64,000 nt of DNA from Megamerina dolium. Its lineage: Eukaryota; Arthropoda; Insecta; Diptera; Megamerinidae. The position numbers and the translations under genes were made by a program. Of this stretch, positions 11,624 to 23,370 are shown in pieces. The DNA lies in NCBI GenBank assembly GCA_963854835.1, contig OY978527.1:34706540-34770539 (forward strand). The letters run 5' to 3'. Numbering within the stretch: position 1 is the first letter of the stretch; each line of letters opens with the position of its first letter. The notes beneath the pieces were generated by a model. That model saw only the letters and a list, made by a program, of their open reading frames with translations, made no database searches and had not been told where the DNA came from.

Positions 11624-12522
11624 TTAAGGGGGTCTTCTACCTTGTGGCTTCATTTTTGACACTGTTTTTTGAATATTAGTTATAGGAAAACTAAAAACGC
11701 AATCGAGGTGCGGTTTGTTGCATTCAACTTGTTTATTTAAATACATTTAACACTAATTTTACTGAAAATTTACTGTCTTCGATTTGACCGTGACTTGACC
11801 TTGAAGTGTCCCTTGCAAAAAATGCATACACAAATGGTTGACACGATTTAGCTCATGAAAATCGTCTGAAACAAAAAAACCAAAATGATTTAATTTTTTT
11901 ATCACCTTGGCTATCGTTTGACAGATGGCATTTTCAAAATTTGAAAATTTCGCAGAACAGGCAACTTTAAAAAAAAAAATTTTTTTTTTTTAATGTTTTC
12001 GGGGTTAAAAACATCTGTAAAAATTTTTTAAATAAAAAAAATCTAAAAAGTATCTGTCAGACGAAGCCACATGTTTTTCACAAATTTTGATATACAATTT
12101 CAATCAATCAATCAATTAGTTTTCGAGATATCATGTCAACCAGTTACAAAAATGCAACTTTTGGGAAATCGCATTTAAAGATATTCATGTATATAACAAG
12201 CGGGATGTTTCCGACGTTAAATTTTCTTTCAAACTGAATGGACCGAAAAATTTATCATGCATAACAGAGATTACATAGATACAGATACATCAGGTATTCG
12301 ATAGAACGTTAGATAACTTTAGAAAAAGGCGATGGGCCAGCTTTTAGGTGGTCGCGAAGAGCGCTGCGATAAGAGCACGCGACTTCGACGGCTCGGAAAA
12401 ACTCGAAATAATAAGATTTCAGTTATATCCTTTTAAGGGTATATTCCTAACACCTTCTGGGTTGGAAAATTGAAAAAAAAAAATCGAATTTTTTGAACCA
12501 ACAAGGTAGAAGACCCCCTTAA
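11624..12522. mobile_element. Non-autonomous DNA transposon with TTAA-flanked inverted repeats
   Basis: A perfect 22-base inverted repeat, including TTAA, is found at 11624-11645 and 12501-12522. The inner part begins GGGGGTCTTCTACCTTG, and similarity continues for about 7 more bases (GGCTTCA against GGTTCA). If TTAA is the target duplication, the element is 11628-12518, about 891 bp. The interior has no open frame of note and holds an A-run/T-run palindrome at about 11971-11992. TTAA duplications are characteristic of the piggyBac superfamily, but the terminal bases here are GGGGG rather than the usual CCC start, so the superfamily is not settled. Confidence 0.8.
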
Positions 12523-12604
12523 CTTGTATTATAAATTACTGGTTGACGCAGCGAAGAACCATATTTACTTTTGCTAGAGAATCCATACCGATGATTAACT
12601 CATC

Positions 12605-14135
12605 GGTCATACGAGCTAATATGAGTAAATTGTTCTAGTATATTTAACCGCAGTAACTTTTCTGGAACTGCCATCTCTGGCTACGCTAATGAAACATCTG
12701 ATGATTCCTGTGTCTACGATCGCTGCTACGTTCTGTCCCTCTACCGAGAAGGTCGCAAACATTCGCTCTTCGCTTCGCGCTTCGCTTCTTCGACTTGCGT
12801 CAGAATGTTTAATTTGCACCAGATGCATCAACCATCTTGGAGCTCGAGACCCAGCCCATTGATTTTGATGGGGACAATGATCGTTTATCTGCGAGCCACG
12901 ACAGCAATCCTACGTTCTTATGCCTTGCCGACTACACACGAAATTTTCTTTTTGCCCGCATCATCTGCATGAAGTTCTCGAATTGATAGGATTGGAATTA
13001 TCTCACATCCAGTATCTGTGACTGTGACTGTGGTACCGGTTTCCGAAATTAGCTCTGTTGATTGTGTCCTATATCTATAGTTGCGTTGCGGAGGCATAGT
13101 TGTTATCACCGTTTTTCGTGGTTCTCTTTCTCTAATGATATTTTCAAAATTTTCCTCAATATTTATTAACCCGTCGAGAGTATGGAATTCATTGCGCTTC
13201 TCATAAAGTTGGTATTCACTTTGGCTATTGCTGTAAATTCGATCTATCTAAATTCAGAAGTTCGTATGTCTCATCAAGCTTTGTAGGGCCAGCACATGTT
13301 TCTTGAAAGGCTTACACGCTTTCTGGACCAGTTGATGGTTTTTGTCGTCCAAACTTTCGAAGTAGCTGGAGGATAGGAATAATTTCACAAAATCCTTCTG
13401 AAATGATTCTCACGTCTGCCAGTAACTGTTGTGTTTTCGTAACCGTACCAGGGCTTTATCCGGTAAAGCTTTTGGAAGCAGATTCTTCTCTATTTCGTAA
13501 TGCTCTGTTAACTCCTCGATGCGTTCAATAAAGTTTGACGGTTCCTCTTCCGCGTCATACTAGAATTCCCGTTGTCTTACACGGATCATACTTGTAGCAT
13601 ACGGAGGTTGTACTGCACGGGCCGATGGTAATCTGTTGTGAGTAGATACCTATTATACTTGTTTATGCCGTCAACTTTATAGATAGCCCACATCCGGGTG
13701 ATCTGGGTATCGAATTAATTGATTTTACTTCTGCCTGGCGAATTTGGGTTCTCAAGCATAGGAATATCTAGCAGTGAAATTTTCATGTAATTTTGCTTCT
13801 AGATCCATCAATCTTTCTCATAAGGCTGTATTCTCTTTCACTTCGGTTGCCAATGCTCCTAGTCATCTTCGAAATTCATCGACTGATACCGAACTATCAA
13901 ATCCTCAAATCTGTGAAATAGCTGACAAATTCCTCTTTGCGAATGTAGTACAACCGGGACATTTTAACCATAATGAGTATTTTGTATTCCTCCCTTCGTA
14001 CAACAACTCTCTTTGAGTTTTGTTCTCTCGTTGCCTTGGATCTGTTCTTTTCATTTCTTTTCTCAATTTTGATTTCCCCGCTCAAAAGCCAATTGGAACA
14101 AACTCCGTTTATGGTATGGATTAAACTCATGATCG
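12605..14135 (-). pseudogene. Ty3/gypsy-type retrotransposon gag to protease, decayed
   Basis: Read on the minus strand from 14130: an N-terminal block RREEYKILIMVKMSRLYYIR followed by EEFVSYFTDL, typical of gag proteins with a SAP-like start; then ENTALMRKIDGLEAKL-like text near 13830; a capsid-like segment near 13560-13270 with EEPSNFIERIEELTEHY, SYFESL and KKHVLALQSLMRHTNF; a linker near 13200-13110; a poor zinc-knuckle-like region near 12900; and EGQNVAAIVDTG near 12720, the aspartic protease active-site motif. The blocks are in the right order over 1.5 kb with frameshifts and stops. No RT, integrase or LTR was found, so it is a truncated 5' part. The 80-bp triplication at 14185-14423 lies just upstream of gag. 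Confidence 0.75.
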
Positions 14136-14184
14136 TCTGAGTTTATTTACAATATTGCATGTCTTCTTGTTGTTTTTAATTTTA

Positions 14185-14423
14185 GAATAGCAAGTGTAAA
14201 GTCTTCTTGCTTCTTCCAGTGAAAGGTATAAAGCCTTGCTTCCACGAATAACTTTTAACCTTTACAGAGTAAGTGTAAATCCTTCTTTCTTATCCTAGTC
14301 AAAGTTGCAAAGCATTCATTGCACAAATACCTGCATAGTTACTTAGATCAGTAAGTGTTGAATCTTCTCAATGTTCCCGATAATGGGTGTAAAACCAGCC
14401 TTCCACATATACCTAAGTCTTTA
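14185..14423. repeat. Three tandem units of 80 bp upstream of the gag relic
   Basis: Units 14185-14264, 14265-14344 and 14345-14423 align end to end: each has (A/T)AGTGT(A/T)(A/G)A, a CTTCTT/TTCTC pyrimidine tract, GT(A/G)(T/A)AA(A/G)(G/C) and a CCAC/GCAC-AATA-C segment near the end. Units are diverged but the spacing is kept. Position relative to the gag relic (which reads leftward) corresponds to the leader or LTR of that element. Confidence 0.65.
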
Positions 14424-16022
14424 CTGAAATGAAGCTGGAAGCATGTTTATATAATTAGAATATGTATAGCTACATGTGTAGATACATATTTGTAAATGTG
14501 TTACAATTCACTATTAAAGTTACTAACCATTTAAATTCAATGCTTAATAATATTTGTTAAATTTTAAAACAACTCGAAAATTGAAGCAATAATAATCTGA
14601 AGTAAAATATTTAATAGTTTATAGTTTTTGTATATCATTTAAATTATTGTCGTATATGTTGCTTTCTGCAATAGTTGCTACATTGTGTTATTATCGACAT
14701 ATTAATATTGCTGTTACATTTCAATAGTTGTATTTCATGGACCCATTTGCACATCACAAATGATTTGCTTACATTTTATTTAAAAATCTTCTTTAAATTA
14801 CGGCAATAGTTAAAATTGAATTCGGCTTACGGCGTCGAAACAATATGTTGCTGACAAAATTGTGTCGCAAATAACAACAAAGCTGCGTAGCAGCATATTT
14901 CTCTTGCAGATTCAGCATTGGAGGGAATATATAGAATCAACGAGAAGAACGTTTTGAGAATTTTGCAGATAAACTAAGAGTAATTCAATGAACTAAAGAG
15001 AATAAAGCAAAATAGAAAAAAACCAAAAATGTGTTTCAGACAAAATGTTGCTCAACATTATATTTGCTGCTGCAATCAAAGTTCAAGGCAATCCATTATA
15101 AGCTACAAGACATTGATCACAAAATGTACAATAAATTTTCTAATGAGCAATAAAGATAATAACAGCAGACGAATAATATAGAAATTATTGTTAATATTGG
15201 CGATGTTGCTAGTGGTATTTTAATGGAGATTCTATAGGCGTATAAATGCTGAGGAATTGAAAGCAGTTATTATAATGTAGATGTGGTCTGATTTAACAAT
15301 TATATATAAACATAGATTTATGTCTAAAACTAAAACTAAATATTTACATGCATTTGTTTGTAATACTTGATTTTAAAAAATTTTGTATATCGAAATTCTA
15401 TTTGTAAATCTATTCTGTGGGGACAACATACTATATATGAATGATTTTTCCTTTTCGACATCATAATCATCGTCGTCATCATCGTTGCAGTAATTAATTT
15501 TAAAGAAAACGTGACATAAGACTATCACGTACGGTGTATGTGCTCAAACCAATTTCAACATCTTATTCAGTACTAAAGTCTAAATGTGAGATATGTGACG
15601 CCACACCACAAAATATATATGCATGTGTGAGTAAAATCTGCACTCATACTAAGATTTACAAGTAAACAAAAATTAAAAATGTAATTTACATTTTATAACA
15701 GGCATACTTAAACATATACACACATTCTTACGAAGCACAAAAGAAGGATGTATATCATTTTGATGGGGTACCAAATTTACAAATGAAAGTTTACAAATGT
15801 GCATACTAAACAGAAGGCCAACATTTTTGCTAGGCATGGCATCACATTAATACTCCACACGGACCATGAATGAGTGCCATTGGTACTAGAATCTTGTAAA
15901 TTACTAAATTACGGTCTAAAGATAACTATTGAACTTATTATTTGTTAACTAACCATTAACTTGAGTATTAACTATTAACTAGTAGGCTAAGATGATCGTA
16001 ATGGCACTTGGTACGAAACACG
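14424..16022. other. No feature seen
   Basis: AT-rich; short ATCATCGTCGTCATCATCG run at 15466-15485. No coding similarity noticed. Confidence 0.45.
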
Positions 16023-16645
16023 TTTTTTTTTTTTTGGAACAATAAGAAATCAACCGTAACACTCAGACATTTATTGGTCCATTGTACTGCGCTTGAAGTT
16101 CCATTTTATTGTGTTTTAAATCTATCTGTTCTCCGAAGAAATCGGAGTAGGTCCTGTGGTGCTAAAGACCTAAGAGTTTTGGCTCTCAGCACATCAGTGC
16201 CAAAGACCTCAAACCTGATTCGAGCGAAAGCAGGCCAAACACATAAAAAGTGGTCCACCGTCTCATCTTCTTCTTCACAGGCTGGGCAAAATGCACTGCC
16301 TCCTAGTCCTACCTGTTCCATGTGCTTTGCCCATAGAAAGTGGACTGTTACCAAGCTGGCTATCATTCTGCAATCTTCTCTACCTTAAGATAGGAGGAAA
16401 TGCGACCATTTACAAGATATGTTAGGTAGCATGGATTTCATCCATCTGCAACCTCTGTCGGCCTGCCAGGTCGACTTATGGACTAGATTAGCCTAGGTGT
16501 TGACGGTGACCTTGATGGCTCCAGCGGGTAGTGGCAAAACAGGCTCTGGGCCTATTAAATCAACCGCAGAACCTTCTCTTGCTAACGCATCAGAGGTCTC
16601 ATTGCCTACGATTCCCACGTGGCCAGCGACCCACATCAGCGATCA
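16023..16645 (-). pseudogene. 3' end of an RNase H-bearing LINE (I/LOA/R1 type), minus strand
   Basis: Read on the minus strand: WVAGHVGIVGNETSDALARE (about 16636-16577) is the last motif of a retroelement RNase H domain; then GPEPVLPLP; then after a frameshift a C-terminal zinc-finger-like block CPACEEEDETVDHFLCVWPA (about 16285-16226), the HCC/CCHC motif found at the end of such ORF2 proteins; a stop and about 100 bases of 3' UTR; then a poly-A tail seen as 13 T's at 16023-16035. Strongly 5'-truncated. Same family as 55625-55959 and 63288-63780. Confidence 0.88.
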
Positions 16646-16679
16646 ACTATTATGTTACGTTTGAAATAAATCAAGCAGG

Positions 16680-17025
16680 ATATTAGAATAGCAATTGGTG
16701 TATTAAACCCGAAGAGATTATGGGCATATTTTCATGACAATTGCGGCAGATGTCAGGATATAGAAGAAAAAGTGCCAATAAAATATCTCCTGTGTGAATA
16801 CCAGGCTCTGGACAGAAGAATGTCCAATGCATTCGGAACTGCTTATCTTGGAGGCGTCTCAGAGTTTGCAAATACGAGTATAAAATTAATCAAGTTAGCG
16901 TCATATGATAACTTCACAGGCTGGCTTAAAGAAGACCTTGATGTGTAAGGATTAGCTTCAGTGATGTCGCATCAGGCATTCAACCGATCCAAATGGGCCA
17001 TCCGACAACCATCTTACCTATCTGA
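16680..17025 (+). pseudogene. 3' end of a second LINE family, plus strand
   Basis: A frame reads CGRCQDIEEKVPIKYLLCEY (about 16741-16800), matching the CxxC...HxxxxC zinc-finger end of LINE ORF2 with the His replaced by Tyr, followed by RRMSNAFGTAYLGGV and GWLKEDLDV then stop. About 80 bases of 3' UTR with TGTCGCATCAGGCATTCAAC follow. It lies head to head with the minus-strand LINE at 16023-16645, about 35 bases apart. Family differs from that neighbour. Confidence 0.7.
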
Positions 17026-17751
17026 TTGCATATCTTCCTGTTCATCCATTGTACTCAGTGTACCATTCATTCCGACTTCTTCAATCACGATTTAAACTTA
17101 CTCTTACATTTGGTATTCTAGTTGGACAAATGTCTCATTTTTGCTCAAATTTGTCGCTTCAATATAAATGATTTGCTCAACAGCTTCAGCCAGACCGCAT
17201 CATATTTGCAGCAAAAGCAAGAATTGTGAAAATAAATGATGTAGTGGCATGTTGCAAATACTGTTGCTTTCTTTGTCTGTGAGATAGTTGAACCACAGCA
17301 CATCATTATATAAAAAAATTATGGCCATCTCGATATCATTATTTACTAGGACGACAAAAGATCTCTAGTAATCAACTGAATGATCTAAATGATACTTCCT
17401 CCACTACTTACATATTAAACTATTTCTTTAAAGCGCTTGACCCATATTGGGTGACTTTTCAATACTTAACTTGTTTGTTTTCCCAAACAATTTTTATGGC
17501 AAAATAAAAGAAGAAAAGGCAGCTTGGACATCTTCATAACATCCACGGCAAATGAAAAAGTGAATTACAAGAAAATCGTTACTCGTATGCCAGTCAAAAT
17601 TAATATTCTGCATTTCCAAATGGATTTCTTTTCGGAAAACTTATTTGACGAGCAGGGTGAGTAGTTGCATCAAGATTTGCAGAAAATTGAGAGAAATTAT
17701 CAAAGCATCTGAGACAAAGACATGATGAGCGATTATATTTGGAGTTTATTA
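17026..17751. other. No feature seen
   Basis: AT-rich DNA up to the left inverted repeat of the mariner. No coding similarity noticed. Confidence 0.45.
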
Positions 17752-18915
17752 TACGAGGTCCCAGAACTACCCGACCTAACAGAGAAAACAACAAATTTGG
17801 GATAATTTTTATTTATTTCTCAACATATTCTCCTTTTAACTCTATACATTTTTTCCAGTGACATTCTATAGCTTCGATATCCTGTTTATTGTATGAACTG
17901 TCTAGCTCATCAAAATACCCATCTACCGCAGACTCCACCTCTTCATTGTTTACAAATCTTCCAAGCCATTTTTTCAAATTTGGCAATAGAAAATAATCCA
18001 AAGGAGCTAATTCTGGCGAATAAGGTGCGTGCTAAAGCTATTCGAGCTTTAACTCATTGATTTTGGCCATCGCAATAGCAGATGTGTAAACTGGTGTATT
18101 GTTTTGATGAAATAACACTTTCTTTTTCGCCAAAAAAATGCGTCCTTTTTTCTTTAATTTCATCACTTAAACGCTGCAACAAGTTAACATAATACTCTCC
18201 GTTGATTATTTTTAAAGATAATCAATAAAAATTATCCCACGGGCATCCCATAAAACAGACGCGATAACCTTGCCTGCAGATGGAACTGTCTTCGCCTTTT
18301 TTGGACACGGTTCTCCCCTGTTAAGTCCACTGTTTTGACTGCTCCTTTGTCTTAGGTGTGAAGTGGTGGACCCATGTCTCATCCATGGTTACAAATTTAT
18401 GCAAAAACTCGGCTTTATTACTGTGAAACATCGCCAAGCACTCTATACAAACATCTTCCCCAGTTGTTTTTGTTCTATTGTGAGCAAACGCGGCACCCAT
18501 CTTGCACACAGCTTTTTCATCTCCAAATTTTCGGCCAATATACGATATATAGCACTTTTTAAAATGCCTGTAATTTCACTTAGCTCACGCACCTTCAGCC
18601 GGCAATCATCCAATACCATTTTGTGGATTTTCTTAACCGTTTCTGGCGTGGCCACCTCAATTAGTCGACCACTACCGTGTTCGTCTTGGCAGCTCGTACG
18701 ACCTCATTTAAACTCTGCCACCCATATTTTATGATCATAAACGAAGGATCAGAATCTCTCGGAGTAGAATCTAGTTCGGCTTTAATATTCGTTGAGCTGA
18801 GACCTTTCAAATGAATGCATTGAATTACATATGCTTTATAAGGTTGCCACTTTTCACCAAAGTAATTTTTTTCAAACTACTACAGCCATCTATATGTTCT
18901 GGGACCGCCATCGTA
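17752..18915 (-). mobile_element. Irritans-type mariner, full length, inactive
   Basis: Inverted repeats begin TACGA-GGTCCCAGAAC at the left (17752) and end GTTCTGGGACC-...TCGTA at the right (18915), each flanked by TA. Read on the minus strand the transposase shows the helix-turn-helix region TPETVKKIHKMVLDDCRLKV, RILAENLEMKKLCARWVPR, the first catalytic block VTMDETWVHHF, a VIASVLWDARGIIFIDYL-like block, and the end YSPELAPLDYFLLPNLKKWL...KCIELKGEYVEK. The second catalytic block reads FHQNNTP where FHQDN is expected, so the Asp is lost. At least one frameshift near 18640 and in-frame stops also inactivate it. The length of about 1.16 kb is normal for a mariner. Confidence 0.93.
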
Positions 18916-21206
18916 TATTTCTAAATTGTGATTTTTGTTTAAATTGAATTAAACGTCTGTGTATGGTCGACAATTGGAAAAAAAATAGCCATTTCAATAA
19001 TTTTGAAAGGGTGACACCCTTGGGAAAACGGACTCTGGATTGAGAATCACCAACCCTTTGGTTGTTCAGGTATAAAACCGTATATTTTTGTAAAATTTTC
19101 TATAAAACAATACAAATATGCATACAATTACACCAACTCAAAGGTGAGCCTTTAAAATAAAACGACAGCAACAATTGTTATAGTATCTTACAATTACAAA
19201 CAACAGTCATGGCAACAATAATAATACAATATAAATAAGATAATAATAAAGTAAACAAAATGAAGAAGAAAAGAAAAGAACTAAAATGATAATAGAGTTG
19301 TAAAGAAAACAAAAATAAAATTAACAAAGAAAACTACAATAAATGGCAATCTCTTGTATTAGAATGAGTGCGAGCTTGCTCATTTCATTTCATTAAAAAT
19401 AATCCTTACTTTTATTCCATAGTATACATACACATAAAATGTCGGTAATGAAATAAATATGTAAATGTTTGGTGTGTTGTATGTGTGCTGTTTGTACGTT
19501 TTGGCGTTGCTGCTGCTGCTGATGTTGGTTTGTAGCATTCTAATTAACTAACCTATACACCAACACGTATGCATAGCTAGCTAAAGCTACATTCGACATA
19601 ACAAATCTGCGCGGATACATATAATTTTGAAAATGTTTAAAGAACGGTGTGAGAATATAAAACCAAACATGCGAATGTACGTGGAGTTGTGTAAACTAGA
19701 AATTGCAAAAAAAATATTTTGCATCTGCATGTGTTTGTGTGTGTATATTTGCACGAGATTTATATACGTCTAATCCTACCATTATTTCATATACTATTAC
19801 TATTACTACTACTACTATTACGATTTTTTAATTGCGTTTTATTGTGCAAATACAAATGGTGCAGTCCGATTGAAATTCCAACATTTCAAGCTAGTATTGA
19901 TGGTGGGTACTTCCTCTGTGGGCAATGTATATATGCAGTCGTCCGTCCATCCATTTATGATGCCTCTAATATAAATTATGAAAATTTTAACACTTCAATT
20001 GTCTTATTGGGGATTGTTCTGGTTTCATTAATCAACAACTGTTCACTCTCTTCACCCACATTTTTTTTGTATGCATTTATTACCTTCTATATACTACTGG
20101 TACATAAGAAGGCATCACAAGGCACACCTATATTTACACGCGAATACATACACATACATACTTTAACACAACCTTGTGCTCATAATCATATTAGTTGAAT
20201 ATGCCTTTTGGCATGCATGTATATATATGGTACTTTGTGTTTGCATTTTACATTTCTTTTTTTTTTCTATAAAAGTTTATAAATTTCTTTACTCTCTCTT
20301 TGTACTATGTGCGTGTCCTTTATACAATATATATACACATATATATACGTTTCTTCCAAAAGAGCGAAAACAAATACACTCAGCATACACCTGCAAGTCT
20401 TGTTCTGAAATTTTACACTGACGCTTGTGGCATTGCTACTTTTGTACTCAGTACAATAAATACTGTATGAGTATGCCCATTTCATTAATTTCAGCACCTT
20501 TGTAGTTGCATACATAAAATAGCTGATCATATACCAACACAAGTAGTACATAGTATGTGGCAACGGTTGAGGTTGAGGCACATATAACAGAATGAAGATA
20601 AAGTAAGTACTTATAATGATGAAAGGAAGTCGCCACTTACTACCATTTGTTGGGTTGTGGGATAGGGGTGGGGGTGGCGTTGGTAACTTTTGATAACAAT
20701 TCATAGCGACATTTTTGGCTCTATACACTGGCAATCACCACCGCCAGCGCCATCGGCCAATGCTTTATGTTACATGCAATTGTTATTGTTGTTGTTGTTG
20801 TTGTTGTTGTTACAATATCATGCTTGTCGCTTTTACCATGCTGTTTTTTCGCTCTTGTATGTATATCCATGCTTATTTTGTGAGGTGTGTTTTTATGTTT
20901 TACGCTTTTAATGTTTTGTTTGTTTGTTTTTTTTTTTTAATTCATTGAATATGACGTTTATTCGATATTTTCACATTGGAGGACACTGAGGACACTATGT
21001 GTGTGTGTGTGTGTGTCTATGTATAGTTTTTGCTTTAAGACAACATGCTCATACTTCTTTTTTACATTTTTCTTTGCTATCTCATTTGAGGTCAGATTAA
21101 ATTATGAATAATTAAGCCTTATACAGTGTTTAAAATTCTAGGTCGCCTAAAGCATTATATACAGTCATGTCTAATCGTACAACAGCAACAACAACAAATA
21201 CACTGA
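18916..21206. other. No gene seen; microsatellite-rich DNA
   Basis: Holds a TACTAC-type run near 19797-19820, (TTG)n at 20786-20811 and (GT)n at 20999-21017. Open frames at 19719-20198 and 20267-20734 lack similarity and are low-complexity. Confidence 0.5.
20786..20811. repeat. Microsatellite (TTG)n
   Basis: Eight or more TTG units in a row. Confidence 0.95.
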
Positions 21207-21217
21207 TAATATAAATA

Positions 21218-21589
21218 TATGTGGGTGCCGTAGCTCAGTGGTTAGTGTGTTCGCCTTCTGATCTGTAGGTCGTGGGTTCAATCCCCGGCTGATGCATAAC
21301 AAATTTAATATCGAAAAGATTTTTCTTTCGAATGGTACCCACCTGTCGGCAAGCAATTGGCAATTCTTCCGACAGTAACAACTTGCCATGAAAAAGCTTC
21401 TTAAAGAACTCTGTGACAAAGCTCAGAAAAAGTGATGTCACAAGTGTTCTGCCGTTCGGAACCGGCTAAAATAAGTAGGTCCCTTCTAATACTGTCCAAA
21501 TTTAAGACGCACAACAGTAATGGAAGAGAAGCTCGGCCAATGAGTCCTTTGGGGCTTTAAGTGCCACATATTTATTTTTATTTTTTATT
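21218..21589 (+). repeat. tRNA-derived SINE, full length, with 11-bp target duplication
   Basis: Head GGGTGCCGTAGCTCAGTGG from 21223; box A TAGCTCAGTGGT at 21231-21242; box B GGTTCAATCCC at 21275-21285. Body as in the 4738 copy, ending GGGGCTTTAAGTGCCACATA and a T-rich tail with TTTATTTTTATT. The 11-base duplication TAATATAAATA lies at 21207-21217 and 21590-21600. Only about four differences from the 4738 copy. This is the cleanest reference copy in the window. The tRNA of origin could not be fixed from the anticodon region. Confidence 0.94.
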
Positions 21590-21789
21590 TAATATAAATA
21601 ATTGTCTTTCACCATCTTATTCGTTGCTTATCAAGAACAACGCTTGATTAATTCACGAATTAAATAGCCCAATGTATTAAAGATATTCTACTCAGAATTA
21701 TTCTTAGTGTTATTTTTAATTTGCATGTTGTATTATCCTTGTAGATCCGCTTTATATATGTATGCATCTATTCTAAAGTCAAATGTGGA

Positions 21790-22062
21790 CTGGACATCAT
21801 AGAAAAGAGTTTTAGCAACCTACAACAAAGAACTGAGAAATCAAAGAGAGATGCATGAGGGAAATACTGTGAGGTGGTTGGAACACTTTTAGAAGCTACA
21901 AGACTTCAGAAGTTTCTTAACAAATAACACTGAAATAACCTCTCTACCCTACAAAAGGCATATGGGAATTTTATGGATAGACTGGGCGAGCAAAGGTCAC
22001 TCCACTGGTTGACACGGTGATCTTTTTAGCCCATTTAAATCTTTAGGGGTCGATAATATATA
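21790..22062 (+). pseudogene. R1/LOA-like LINE, linker before the RT domain (5' part, interrupted)
   Basis: A plus-strand frame reads KYCEVVGTLLEATRLQKFLT near 21868-21930, which resembles the segment between endonuclease and reverse transcriptase in R1/LOA-like elements (a WRxYCExxxxTxEAxRLxKxL pattern). An upstream frame has YNKELRNQREMHE. The sequence is broken at 22063 by insertion of a DNA transposon and the LINE resumes at 23371. Confidence 0.55.
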
Positions 22063-22064
22063 TA

Positions 22065-23368
22065 AAGGGTTATCCATTTCGCGGTTTCAAAAGTATAGGG
22101 CTAGAATTCGACATCTGTCAAACTGAGTTGTTAAAACACTTTCTTTCTTTTTTAGTTCAAAGTCTGACATTTGCGAAAATGGATCGCTTAACTATCACAC
22201 AACGCATTAAAATTGTAAAAACCTACTACAAATATGGTGATTCTGCCACAGCCACATATCGTGCTTTAAGAGGAGATTATGGTTTGCATAATCGTACAAT
22301 TACGCAAGCAATTGGCAAAATTGTGAAGAAATATGAAGAGACTGGATCGGTTACAGATATTGTAAGGCCTGTGCATCATCGTTTCGCTCGTACCACCGAA
22401 AATATCGCTGCTGTAAGTGAAAGTGTTGCCGAAGACCCGAATGTGTCGATTCCTCGTCGTTCTCAGGAATTAGGACTGTCTTACGGCACATTATGGCGTA
22501 TTTTGCATTTGGATCTACACCTACATCCATATAAAATCCAGCTCACACAACAACTGAAGCCAGCTGACCATTCACAACGTCGTAGATACGTCGAATGGGT
22601 GCTTGAACAACAGGCGGTGGACGGCGATTTTTCGAACAAAATTTTCTTCAGCTACGAAGCACATTTCTCACTCGGTGGGTATGTTAACAAACAAAATTGT
22701 CGTATTTGGTGTTCTGAGAATCCTCAAGTAATTGAAGAGAGGCCACTACATCCACAAAAAGTCACTGCTTGGTGCGCTCTTTGGTCCGGAGGTGTCATTG
22801 GACCTTACTTCTTCGCAAACGACGATGGAACAACTGTCACCGTCAATTCGGAGCGTTATGGTCATATGATAACCGACATTTTTTTGCCTGCTATTGAAGA
22901 ATACGACTTAGAGAATATGTGGTTTCAACAAGACGGTGCCACATGCCACACAACTCGAGCGAATATGGCTTTATTGCAAGAGAAATTTTCTGGCCGCGTA
23001 ATTTCTCGTCGTGGCGATATCAAGTGGCCACCAAGATCATGCGATTTGACACCGCTTGACTTTTTTTGTGGGGCTACGCGAAAGACCGTGTTTATGCAGA
23101 TAAACCTTTAACTCTTGAGCACCTAAAAACCAACATTCGTCACGTTATGGCTGAGATACCGCCCAATATGTGTCAAAAAGTGGCCGAAAATTACCTCAAA
23201 AGAATCGATGCTTGCAACAATTCGCGTGGTGGTCATTTAAATGATGTAGTATTTCACACATAATGTCAACGTTCAAACTTTATAATAAAAAAGAAATATC
23301 ATGATAAAAAATATTTTATATGTGTTTTATTTACATTTACTTTTGAAACCGCAAAATGGATAACCCTT
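22065..23368 (+). mobile_element. Tc1/mariner-group transposon with DUF4817-type transposase, nested in a LINE
   Basis: Inverted repeats of about 30 bases: AAGGGTTATCCATTTCGCGG at 22065 and its complement, with one C/T difference, ending at 23368. They are bounded by TA on both sides (22063-22064 and 23369-23370). The length of about 1.30 kb holds one transposase gene. The element sits between two parts of an R1/LOA-like LINE. Confidence 0.93.
22179..23263 (+). pseudogene. DUF4817-type transposase, one frameshift from full length
   Basis: The start at 22179 (MDRLTITQRIK) is chosen because homologues begin MDR/MNR; an upstream in-frame ATG at 22128 is unlikely. N-terminal DNA-binding region about residues 1-60; a linker with TTENIAAVSESVAEDP; RILHLDLHLHPYKIQLTQQL about 107-126. 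The first catalytic block reads FFSYEAHF where FSDEAHF is usual, so Asp 159 is Tyr. The second is FQQDGATCHT (Asp 252). The third is LTPLDFF (Asp 294), giving a 41-residue gap, as in DD41D elements. Right after it TTTTTTT has seven T's; an eighth would restore the FLWGYAKDRVYADKP frame, which then runs to a normal GGHLNDVVFH end at 23263. Otherwise no stop interrupts it. The Tyr change means it would be inactive even with the frame intact. Confidence 0.92.
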
Positions 23369-23370
23369 TA

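Noticed and set aside
19719..20198. 159-residue open frame
   Set aside because: Contains simple-sequence runs (CTA/TTA triplets) and no recognisable domain; the frames on the opposite strand nearby are equally long.
20267..20734. 155-residue minus-strand open frame
   Set aside because: Low-complexity, no similarity, overlaps microsatellite-like DNA.
21223..21296. tRNA gene
   Set aside because: Boxes A and B are good, but the acceptor stem does not close and the same head starts a 350-bp body repeated at many sites with target duplications. It is a SINE head, as are the other heads.
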